Part shown: positions 54,329 to 64,000 of the stretch, in pieces | How positions within the stretch are numbered: position 1 is the stretch's first letter | How the letters are laid out: each line of letters opens with the position of its first letter | NCBI RefSeq assembly: GCF_033568475.1 | Contig: NC_133122.1 | Span: forward strand, 182,113,449-182,177,448 | Origin: Henckelia pumila | Taxonomy: Eukaryota; Streptophyta; Magnoliopsida; Lamiales; Gesneriaceae | Length of the DNA stretch: 64,000 nt | Direction of reading: 5' to 3' | Program-made: the position numbers and the translations under genes | The notes under the pieces: model-generated | What the model saw: only the letters and a program-made list of their open reading frames with translations | The model's database searches: none | What the model was told of the DNA's origin: nothing

Positions 54329-57300
54329 TTAAAGTTCTTTCCACTTGTTCTCATACTTTAGGAAAGCAAGGGCGGGATTTTCCCTTGGCGGGGCACGAAC
54401 ACGAGTTGACCTACGAACCAGAGCGTCCTCTTCCATTACATCTCTCTGTGTGGCCTCCTTCGATCTTTTATTAAGTTGGGAGCTGTGAAGGCGAAATTAA
54501 ATTAGAAAATGTCATAAGGGGTCCAGGATACTCAGGAGGTTCTTTACGCGAAATTTAGAATATGAAAGTCTAGGGCTCAAATCTTAAAGATTTATGTTCA
54601 TGTCGAGAATCTTTAAAAAAAAAAGGGGGGGGGGGGGGGGGAGGGGGGGGGCGAAGAGAGGACATATGAAGCCTAATCGTTAATGTGATGGTATGGCCAT
54701 GTTGACACATTATCATTGGGTAACAACTTGACACCGTACATATATTTTGACAAGCTGCATCAAGTCATGGTGTTTGGTGTTTTTGAAGAAAACAATCCTA
54801 TCAACATTAATTATAAAGATGGTTTGTATCAGGATTCAGGAGTACAATATATTTTGAATTCGAAAAAAAAATACTAGGCCAAATCCCTGTGATAATTTCG
54901 CAAGACTCTTGAGGAAAAAAGCTCGATAATGTTTTGCAATTTTTTTAATCTTATAAACTAGATATACAAACACAGCTCTATATTCAACTAATATCAAATG
55001 CAAAATCAGCCATTATTCAGCACATAAAAACTAACATCAGAAATTAGCATAGAATACAGAAATGAAAAGAAATGCCTTTGCACAAATTTACTAACCATAT
55101 TTTGTTGTAGAATTTCTGCAGCTGCTTTTTAAGAGCCCTCTCCCTCTCACCTTTTGGATTCAATGAGCCAATCAAAGCATCAAACTGCGAGAACACTCCC
55201 TTAGTAAAAAGAAATAAAACCAAAAAAACGACAAGATTACAGAGCCATAGATCCATACCTCTTCCTTGGTTTTATAGCAGCCCCATTGATTAGAGTCGGA
55301 ACTCTCAACAAATATTCTTCCATCACGTCTAAAAAACCAATACCTACAATAATTTCTGTCTTTCCCTAATGGTACAGTGCGTATGAATCTCTTCTCAATC
55401 TCACGGTCGAGAAATTCTTTCTGCATCAAGAGTAAATAGTGGGTCTATCAGCGCCGAAGTTCACAACATACAAACCTACTTTCATCCCCATTGACCTTCT
55501 CTCCATTTTTACGAGAGTACAGGCGCACATACGTAAACAGACAAAAAAATGCAAGCAAACACCCCTCATAACACCCACGAAACACCACAGACATGAATAT
55601 GGAGACAGTGAGATTACCCTCTGCTCAGTGCTTTTCATCTCGATCGATTCCTTGATTTCATTTTTCTTCAACTTGTGAATCTCCCTCTTAGATAGATGGT
55701 TACCATTTTCAACAGAGTTGGTTTCAACCTTCTGTTTCTTAGAATTCTTCTCAGATATGCTGTCTCCATGCTCAATCTCACTGTCAGCCAATATTTTCCA
55801 GGAGTAAGGGAAGAAAAAGAAGAGATGGTTACCATATCATTCAACTCATCTACCAAAATGCCGTTATTTTAGAACTAAAAAAGAATCCAACCTGTTTCTA
55901 GAAGAATCATTCTGCTGAGAATGAGCTGATGAATGCTTCTTTTTTCGGGTGTAAACTTTGTCATTCCTATTCTCTGAAATAACACCATTGGGCACACCAT
56001 AATTGCCTTCACTCAACTTCACTTCCCTTTTTGGAGTAGCTTCTAACTTCCTACGCTCCTTTTCTTCTCTCCTCTTTCTACCTTCGTCCAATGCTTCATC
56101 CCTCCTTGTTGCAGAAAGAGCCTGTCGTTCTTCAACATACTCATCCAACTTGTCCCGAATGGTATCCGTCTCTAAAGCTTGGGTAACCAGTTCTTGAAAG
56201 AATGCCAGTTTCACATGAATATCTAATAGGCCATAATGACCTCGCTTAATTGTACTGATGTGCATAGAAAAATCCACAGTACAACTTGTTTCCAGGAAAT
56301 CACACAGATATTCAGTCCAATTAATTTGTGTAATCTGAAATACAAAGAATTTGAGAAAATAATGATGAGTCATCCATCAATAACTTCATCTAAGATGAAA
56401 ACTGTCAGAGAAAAATATTTTCTCAGATGTATAACCTTCGATTTTCGTTTTTTATTTTCTACCGCCATGGAAAACTTCCCGGTGTTATTCAAAAGCAAGC
56501 GAAGCAGCATTGAATAGGATTCGACGATGAGGAGTGGAGTGCTGTCCTTATAACATACAGAATTCTCAAAGTCTTCGAGGGAAAATGGCGACAGATTGAA
56601 TAGCCTGCCATAAGAACTACAAAAATCCCACACCATCACAAGATTCCCCACACAATCCATAGGTACATTGAAATCTCGGTATAGGCAAGGCCTTTCCGTC
56701 AAAAGTCGATCTTCCTCAGCAGGTTCCACAAGGAGATCATCGATAGGATATTTTATGGTTTTAGCTTCTGGATTCTCAGTAGCTGCAGCTACCAAAACAG
56801 GTAATAAAATAAGATTAATAAACATAGATTAAACAAGGGATAGAAAAAAACAGGCTTCTTTCGCATTTAAAATCACAGACAAAAAGAAAGAATAATCCCG
56901 ACAGGCACTAATGTTCAGATATGCGCACACAATAAAACACAATGGAGACAAAAGAAGAACAAAGAACTAACCTAACCCCAAGTCCCAACCCAACTTTCTT
57001 TTTCTTTTTATTACATTGATCCAAAAATGAATACATGAATTGTACATGTGACATTTGTTAGATAACAAGGAAAAACTAAAAATAAGAGCAACTGAAATAA
57101 CCATGCTGGGCCTTAATTGCGCGAGAACTAAAGCCTACCTCCATTAGCAGTCCTTGTGGACGTTGAGGGCTTAGAAATTTCCTCATCCGATTTCCTCCGT
57201 TTATATACCTTGAGCCCATTTTCATGTTGGTCCTGTAATCAATAAAATAAAATTCATGACACTTCCAAAGAAAAATAAAGGTAATAAAGGAAAAAAAGAA

Positions 57301-58309
57301 ATTCAGACTTCACCGTGGTTTTTTCTTTGTCTTCAATTTTCCTTCGCTTTTTATTACAAACTACAAGTCCATCCTGGATGGAAATTTTACTCTTTAGTTC
57401 TAAAGGAGGGGCAGTTGAGATTCCATGCTTCCTTGCCAAATTATCATGTATGACCCAAGGCAGACTTCGATAAGTAGAGTCTTTGATGAAAGACTTCAGA
57501 AAACGTTTACTAAGAGGTGGATTCTTCCCTGTCAATTCATCCGCATTTACTATGATTTTTCCCTTCATTCCATGGTCACTGCTAAGCCATGATATCTCAT
57601 ACTGTGTTCTGTTAGCATCCTCCTGAAGAACTTTCACTATTTTGCACGGATATAAACGACCATCCTTCCTTCCATATAATTCAGCACCCACAGTAAATGG
57701 ACCTTGTAACTTTGTAGCAATTGAGTTGACCAAATCTTTTAAATTTAGCATGCCTGCCATTAAGAAAGTAAACTTTAGAAGTATTTTACGCAGTGTCGTA
57801 AACAATACCCACAAGAACAGTAGTTCAATTAGAGTATATTGTCACTTCAAGAAACCAAACACAGTTCTTGAAAAGCATAAACAACACTTCCCGACCAATT
57901 ATCAACAACAGAGATACCAAAATTTAGATTCCCCTACATCCAAGGCCTGGGAGGATGGGATTAGAGAGGGAGGAATTCTATGATTGTCTAAAGAGGACGA
58001 TGGTAATCATTGCTCCTCATGTAACTTTGGCTCTGATTTTGACGGGGTAAAGGGGTGGAGTTAGATGGGAATCATCTGCGTGAGCAGGGCACACTTAGCT
58101 ACAAGCATGATTTTAGCTCCAGTATGCTCCATTAAACATTGACAGGATCGTAGTAATTTCTCTAATGGTTAATAGTTAAGCAGCATCTAAGTTTGGTTTC
58201 AGCTACATCAGTTTTTTTGTTCTTTCTTTTATTTTTCAAAGAAAAACACAGCTATGACGCTACGTTCATGGTGGGGAGGGCGAGATGTTTTATGGCATGC
58301 CTCCAATTT

Positions 58310-58345
<36 letters not shown>

Positions 58346-59808
58346 AATAAACAAAAGGATGAGAACTAACGCGAGACCTCCTCATATCAACTAAGCAGAA
58401 CAAACCCATAATTGAGATAAACCAGTTCTATAAGGAGGATAAAATTTCAAATCAGCTTAAGAACATAACAAGAATAAAAAATTAAAAGAGTACTATGAGA
58501 ATGAGCTTCACGGGCCAAAGCGCCTGCAACAGAATTGCCTACTTGAAAGATATCCACTACGTAACATGGGTGAGCATCAAGCCACATATGAATTCCAAGA
58601 AAAATGTAGAAGAAATAATATTATTATAGCACAAACAGTCAAACAGATGGCACCGACTTTAATGACCCACTATTGCTAGTCTTCAAACCAACAACCATAA
58701 AATATTTTCGTTCTCTCCGACGTCAGAAATAATCGCCCCTCAGCAGTAACAGTAGATTACCAATATTCCATAAAGAATCCCTCAAAATACTACTACCAAG
58801 ATTATACAAGCAACAACAGAAACCGACGTTAGGTACAATGAATGTTATCAAGGACATATATTCATGGGCATGTTAACCATATCTGAAGACATATCATGAG
58901 GAAGAAACCGTGCTTAAGACCATCAGCAAGAAAACTGTTGTGGTGTCCACGAGTCTGAGCTGTCGGGGTCAATATTAGCGTTTTGATAAACTCGTACGTG
59001 AAAAAATATCAATGAATATGACCACCACCTTTCTATTTTAAAATTTCATCAGGCCACAAATAAGCAGAAAGCAAACAGAAAAGAACTGGCTTAAAAGGAA
59101 AGAGACGTGGTCTCGGAAAAAGGCTTTCTTATGCACTGACACGTGTCGAGAATTCATTTAACGAACTGACAAAAAGGGAACAGGTTCATACAAAAACAAA
59201 ACCTCGATAATTATTCTACTAATCGAGAAGTACAATAGCTCACTGTAACGGACAAAATCCAACAACGAATCAATACTTTCCACTTGTGGGATTAGTAAGC
59301 AATTAATCAAAAAGCGGTAACCTACAAACAGGAAAAAAAAAAAAGCAATATCTAAACTCCTTAATAGCATGAAAAAAATGCTTCCTTGTGTTTACTAGAT
59401 TCGGAAACCAAAAAGGGTGGACTTACTATATTGAACATCACGAAGTACACGAGTTACATATTCACTAGGAATATTTCGGATTCTTTCAGAAGCTTTTTTC
59501 TCGGAAACCAAAGCCTCTTCATAGGTTAGGTTACCCTTCCCTGTAGCTTTGCAATTCCAAACCCTCTGGCGATATAAGTTGACCCTCTTCAAATAGTCAC
59601 TGTCCAATTTAGATGGAGAAAACACATAAATACAAGAAAAGTAAATAAGTCTTAAGTTTTACCAGCATTTACACCTCAATGTGAAGAAAAATTACCTATA
59701 ATTTCTGAAGATTTCTTTTGTGATGCGAATTTGAAAGACTAGCTCATGATTCTTCAGATCACTGGGCTTTTCCACCAAGGCAAGTGGTTTTCTTTTGTAG
59801 AGAGGCAT
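54329..59808 (-). CDS. WAC, DDT and WHIM/WSD domain protein (ISWI-associated chromatin factor)
   Basis: Ten coding exons with GT/AG borders and matching phases: 59808-59696, 59599-59427, 57753-57314, 57232-57139, 56788-56436, 56334-55892, 55780-55618, 55420-55259, 55184-55096, 54482-54329; 727 residues. Residues ~20-110 look like a WAC domain (YLKRVNLYRQRVWNCKATGK), 310-375 a DDT domain (VGNLVMVWDFCSSYGRLFNL, SPFSLEDFENSV), ~450-520 is a charged helical stretch, and ~605-675 a WHIM/WSD region (PLGKDRNYCRYWFFRRDGRI). The C-terminal end is basic. In Arabidopsis, DDT proteins of this kind join ISWI remodelers (CHR11/CHR17) in the nucleus; an ISWI-partner role is inferred. The start is the first ATG of the second exon. 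It could be the orthologue of an Arabidopsis DDT-WAC protein, but I do not assign a symbol. Confidence 0.9.
54617..54652. repeat. Poly-A/poly-G tract in the last intron of the DDT gene
   Basis: Ten A followed by 17 G, one A, nine G and then CG, in the intron 54483-55095. The G run is on the plus strand, which is the template for the minus-strand gene. It could form a G-quadruplex or be a sequencing/assembly error. Confidence 0.85.
58311..58346. repeat. (TG)n(TA)n microsatellite in intron 2 of the coding part
   Basis: tgtgtgtgtg then tatatatata within the 1.67-kb intron 57754-59426. The intron otherwise shows nothing recognisable, and the reading frame joins cleanly across it. Confidence 0.9.
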
Positions 59809-59850
59809 ATCTCGTATTATTTAAGCACCTTCTAGTTTCAAGTTCATACC

Positions 59851-60442
59851 CTGCATAACAAGTAAATCACAGCAAATGTGGATCAGCAATGCCGAAGTAA
59901 AAGAATTGCTTGAATTCAAAAACCCACACGCAGAAAGTAAAGAAAATGCGAAAAAAGGGAAAACAAAAATAATAATAATAATAAAAGCCAGAAAAAGAAA
60001 TCGCCGACTAAACCGAGGGTAGACAAGCCCAAGTTATCCGAAAAAATCAAAACGCCCAATTCATAAATCCTGAAAACAAAATACAATCAAGAAGCAAAAC
60101 AGGACAGGTGAAAAAAGTCAAAAGAGCAGTCGATTTTCGCTTTCCCAAGATAACCACCAAAAAAAATCAAGAAACAACAATTCTGCATGCACAGAAACCG
60201 CAACGATTGTCAATTCTCTCCACAAACAATGCAACACACCGAAACAGCTCAGTAAAACCCCAGAATTATGATCCAATCCGCAAAACATAAGATTAGAACT
60301 AAAACGAAGGAAAACCAAACATCCAATTAATCCGTTTCCCGCCAGAAAAAGATAAAATACAGAGGCTCTAGCACAGAGTAACAGCGGGTGTAGTGTAGAA
60401 GAATCGATTAGAGAGGGTTTCCGGCGGCGTGGAATGCGTACC
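59851..60442 (-). other. 5' UTR intron and leader exon of the DDT gene
   Basis: On the minus strand a donor tag|gtacgc ends a noncoding leader exon at 60442, and an acceptor tatgcag|gg lies at 59851/59850, 42 bp upstream of the ATG. This gives a ~590-bp intron in the 5' UTR, common in plant housekeeping genes. Inferred from splice signals alone. Confidence 0.55.
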
Positions 60443-60516
60443 TAAAAGAGGAGCGGAGGGGAAATCAGGGAGGCGGTGTTGGTACGTTTATTCGCCTGAC
60501 GTGTTTTCTTTCTCTC

Positions 60517-60610
60517 TAACCTCTCCCCTCTCTCTCTCTCTCTCTCTCTCTTCATTCCCTCGTCTATTTCTGCCTATTTATATTTATATATAATATATAT
60601 ATATTCAACT
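60517..60610 (-). promoter_or_regulatory. Likely core promoter of the DDT gene: (GA)n leader and TATA-like run
   Basis: On the minus strand an AT-rich stretch with tatataaatataaatagg (about 60573-60600) precedes a (GA)n tract (60528-60553), a common arrangement in dicot 5' leaders. The exact start site cannot be set from sequence. Confidence 0.45.
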
Positions 60611-61950
60611 TTTTTTCCCACTTTTGGTTTAGTCATTAAATTAACCATTAATTAATACTAATAAAAAATCACATCCGTTGTATGTGTAAAACATAGGTTT
60701 TTTTATATGTATTTTTTTAAAGCAAAAAATGGAGTGAGTAGGAAATTTTTAATAGGATTGTGGATAGAAATGGCAATTAAAGAATAATGTATTTTGATGT
60801 CCTCAAAACTAATTGTCTAATAGACTCATCTTTTATATAATAGAATACATGGAATATATTCCAAACGAAATCACCATAATACGGTAATACCCTAGCCCTC
60901 GGCCTGGGTTTTTGTTTACCCAAATTTGTCCACGTGATGAAATGTGATTTAATTTTTGCCTTTTGGATTTGGTGTCGTCGGTGCTTGTGATTGATTTCAA
61001 AAATTGTTTATGAGTTTTTTTTTTAAAATAAAACTTTCAAAACTTTGGGAAAGAAAATCTCATAAATAATATTTAGAAGCATTCTCAAATTTTACCTTAG
61101 TATTAAACGTTTATAAATTTTAATCATTATTCTATTAATTTAATAGTTAAAACTAATCGTAAATATAAATATGACAAGTTTCCGGCATATCTTTGAAATT
61201 GGTAAATGTTTTAAGACTGAATCGGATGACATGTTTCATGCATATCTTTAAAATTAGTAAATGTTTTAATACTAAATCGGAACGTCCAAACATCTAGACT
61301 TGATGAAAAAATAAGTCAAATACCTTATATTGAAATTAATCTTTTCCTACCATTAAATTGGCATAATGATCAACTCGAACAAAAATTTTCAAATGTTTAG
61401 GACTAAATCAAGAATACCAAACACATTCATTACCGAATTGAGAAAAATGTTGAGCATATATCGTTGAATCTAATTTTTCTCACAACAAACACAAACAAAG
61501 TATCGTGACACATAGATAATTTATGAAATTCATTTAAAACACCTTTGACGTTTGGGGTGAAAAGATTAGATATTTGAAATTATTATTATATATGAATGAC
61601 AGAATAATAAAATGAATCTGATATTTTAACGAGATTTTCGAACATGTAAGGGTTTTTTTTTCCTCGTATTACTATTTCATGGGGTTTTTAAGTGAAACTT
61701 AGAACAAACATAGGGATGATTTTACCATAGACCCGAAGGAAAATGTCGCAAAGTTTGCACCAAAGCACCCATTTCCAAGTAAATTTCAAAAACGTCAAAT
61801 ATAGAGCGAATGCAATGCCAAATACAAGCAGAAGAATTATCTAATTAGATAATTCAAATCCTTGTAAGTATATATAATCCTCTCTATGGAAAAGAAAAGA
61901 AATGAAAAAGTATACACATTCAAATCAGAACAGAATTACTTCAGCTATGT
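60611..61950. other. Intergenic region between the two host genes
   Basis: AT-rich, no ORF of note. A ~45-bp segment is repeated in tandem at about 61170-61275 (tttccggcatatctttgaaa and tttcatgcatatctttaaaa, each followed by a ttagtaaatgtttt-type stretch). The FCLY 3' UTR lies just to the right. Confidence 0.5.
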
Positions 61951-62069
61951 TTTGTGTTACAATTTTTCTTGCGTAGAGTTTATGGTTTTACATTTACACA
62001 CATGTGTGCACGTGGACATAAAACTGTCGCCTGCGAACATTATCAGCTCATAAAAACGGATACTTCAAC

Positions 62070-64000
62070 TTACAAGTCAACATGCTTTTCGGTTAAATCG
62101 ATGCTAGAGCTCTTCAAGTTTGGTGAACTTAAACCAGCTTGCCCATATAATCTCGAGAGGATCAAGCGTGCTATATTTTCAGCTGCAACGGCGCTTGTTT
62201 CTATGGTGCTAGCCGCATTTTCGAATGCGTTGACATAGTATAGATGATTATCGTCTAAAATGAAGGGTGCGTAATTCTCAGGGGCGTGGTAATGCGGATA
62301 TGCACCCCAGTTGATTTTCAACGTCTCCTCTCTCACACTGAAATCCATGGTGCAAGAAGGATGGTAAGTCGAAGAGAAAAGTAGAGATGAGTTCGAAAAT
62401 AAATTTGTCACGGAGCCAAAAGATTTTCTAAAACAAAGGGAGTGTACTTCCCATCCCAAACTCTTTAGCATCGATGACATGTGTGGATCTTCATATGATA
62501 AAATAAATCAAAATTTTACTCATGATTGTATAAAATTTCAAGTTTTGCCCCAAAAATACATGAAATCCCCTTATCAAACGAACCATGGTGCCAATAATTG
62601 AAAGGCAAGTAAGGGACTGCAAATTAAAATTTCAATGCATTTACATTTTCCTGCTGGCAAAGTTCCAGAACACAAACAAAATGTAGTATTTGGCTGACCA
62701 GCTATTCCAGTATCAAAAGACGCATAATCGTATAAGTAAATGCTATACAAGAAATTCGAGCCATACCTGAAAATTTTGTCAAGCAAGTCATCCGCCAGTT
62801 CTTGGCGGGAGAATACTTTGTAAGTCATATCCTTCTCATGCTGCTTGAGAATACTGATACACGAGAAAGGAATATCAGCGGACTCTAATGTGCCAACTAA
62901 TTCTGGGATGTCCTTGACCTCTTTCAGACCAAAATACACCTAATTAAAACAAATGTTTAAATTATAAGAAGGAAAAAAAATGAATCAGGTGATTATTGAA
63001 CACAAAAGATTCCAACGATGCGGTATATACTCACAGGATTTAAAACACCCCTAACAAAAGTTGCATGTGTGTGTTGCAATTTCCTCGGAGGTATTGATAT
63101 TGCAGGACTGAAACGTATATTTAGCTCATCCAAGGGTGTTGCCACAACGGTAACTTGACAGCTGTAACTCTTTCCCGTCGTCGAGTTGAGCTCATAAAAG
63201 TCTCCGAGGTGAGAAATGGACTCTATTTCTTCATTAAGCAGCAACTGAACATCTGAACGGTCAATCAATCCAGCAGCCATCTGCCAATTTCCTCCTTTGA
63301 CAGACCATAAACCACCTCCTGATCCAGCCAAGGAAACTGCGCCAGCGAGTCCACTGATGTTCACACTTTGCCCGTAGTTTATTCTCGTGATAACCTACAA
63401 AAGTGAGAAAAATCTCATACTCAGCTGCAAAAGAAACGAAAAACCTCAAAACATCTCAAGTTAAATGCACCTATAATCTATGGATAGCTAACTCATAGTC
63501 ATTAGTCGCGGAACTAGAGGCAGGTAAGAGTGATTTCCTCCTCTTCCTCTTAAATTTCTCTTACACTTACATATGCTCATTTAATATATAATATATAATT
63601 ATATATAAATGATAATAATGGATTTGTCCCCTTAAAGTTTTGAGTTTTTCTTTGGCCAGATGATAGCAAAAGTTCTGGCTCTGCCATGACTAGTGGAGGT
63701 CCATTAATATGACAAGCACAAGTCAATAGCTAAATAAATATCAAGATGATTCATAAGAGACTATCAATTTAAACACGCTGCACTTTCAGCTCCATAAAGG
63801 CAAAGTGCTGTGTGTAAGAATAAGAAACAGAGTATCGGATAAGGGAAACAAGTAACTCACAGTGACGAGCTCTCGTACGAGTGAAGGAGACAATCCAGCT
63901 TCCACCAGTTCCTTTCCCAAGGTTCGCGTAGTGAGATCATATAATCCCGCCCATTTAAGCATTGCCTCAACACTTTCAAATATGGGACGTGATTCAAAAT
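62070..64000 (-). CDS. FCLY: Farnesylcysteine lyase / prenylcysteine oxidase (3' part)
   Basis: FAD-dependent enzyme that oxidises farnesylcysteine, from degraded prenylated proteins, to farnesal and cysteine with release of hydrogen peroxide. In Arabidopsis, FCLY loss makes plants hypersensitive to ABA. Four exons are visible: 64000 (continues outside)-63861, 63394-63035, 62939-62767, 62337-62070. All have GT/AG borders and phases that join. Readable parts: SVEAMLKWAGLYDLTTRTLG, ITRINYGQSVNISGLAGAVS, SGGGLWSVKGGNWQMAAGLI, VYFGLKEVKDIPELVGTLES, INWGAYPHYHAPENYAPFI and the C-terminal FAD-side motif VNAFENAASTIETSAVAAEN. The N-terminal dinucleotide-binding GxGxxG part lies beyond the window. 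The last exon start (acceptor ttcag|tgtgaga) was chosen because it joins DKIF to VREETLKINWG as in the family. No stop or shift seen. Confidence 0.93.

Noticed and set aside
57754..59426. A missing exon in the long intron of the DDT gene
   Set aside because: Phases and protein sequence join directly (VQYS to MLNLKDLV) and no open, domain-like segment lies in the intron.
1..64000. tRNA or rRNA genes
   Set aside because: Apart from the short tRNA-complementary primer binding sites of the retroelements, I saw no cloverleaf or rRNA-like sequence.

Overview
The window reads as nuclear DNA of a flowering plant, most likely a dicot: it is AT-rich, has spliced genes with GT/AG introns, and is full of plant-type LTR retrotransposons (Athila-like Ty3/Gypsy primed by tRNA-Asp, and Tekay/Del-like chromoviruses primed by initiator tRNA-Met). 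I cannot name the species. About 53 kb is a nested retroelement island; the last ~10 kb holds two ordinary host genes.

Layout. (1) 1-20054: element F, a degenerate Athila-like element on the minus strand. Its accessory ORF is split by a solo LTR 'S' (2701-16260, target-site duplication CATGA). S is itself split by a complete 12-kb Athila-like element 'A' (3364-15374, duplication ATAAT). (2) 20055-35035: element D, plus strand, an Athila-like element with gag-protease but no reverse transcriptase, RNase H or integrase. Chromovirus C (22858-31996, duplication AATGT) sits in its protease reading frame. (3) 35036-53262: a tandem array (G) with a ~2.16-kb unit of unknown nature carrying a MITE-like inverted repeat. 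It is interrupted by chromovirus E1 (minus strand, 5' half lost) and chromovirus E2 (plus strand, coding region with a single stop codon, 3' LTR truncated). (4) 54329-60442: a minus-strand gene of 10 coding exons for a WAC + DDT + WHIM/WSD protein, probably an accessory subunit of ISWI chromatin remodelers. (5) 62070-64000: the 3' part of a minus-strand farnesylcysteine lyase / prenylcysteine oxidase gene.

Most notable. Element A carries about 3 kb between integrase and 3' LTR that holds two non-retroviral ORFs: a basic, cysteine-cluster protein resembling the nucleic-acid-binding proteins of carla-like plant RNA viruses, and an intronless LOG (cytokinin riboside 5'-monophosphate phosphoribohydrolase) gene. 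A splice-acceptor-like site follows the integrase stop and a donor-like site follows the primer binding site, so the cargo could be expressed from a spliced RNA. A second unexplained pattern is an array of GC-rich hairpins spaced about 75 bp apart. It is present in five element families of two different clades (C, D, E1, E2, F), with a related palindrome array in S; the architecture is shared but the stem sequence differs by family.

History inferred from junctions: the G array came first; E1 entered G and E2 entered E1; D lies against G; C entered D; S entered F and A entered S. At least two deletions (F/D at 20054/20055 and E2/G at about 51027) then removed element ends.
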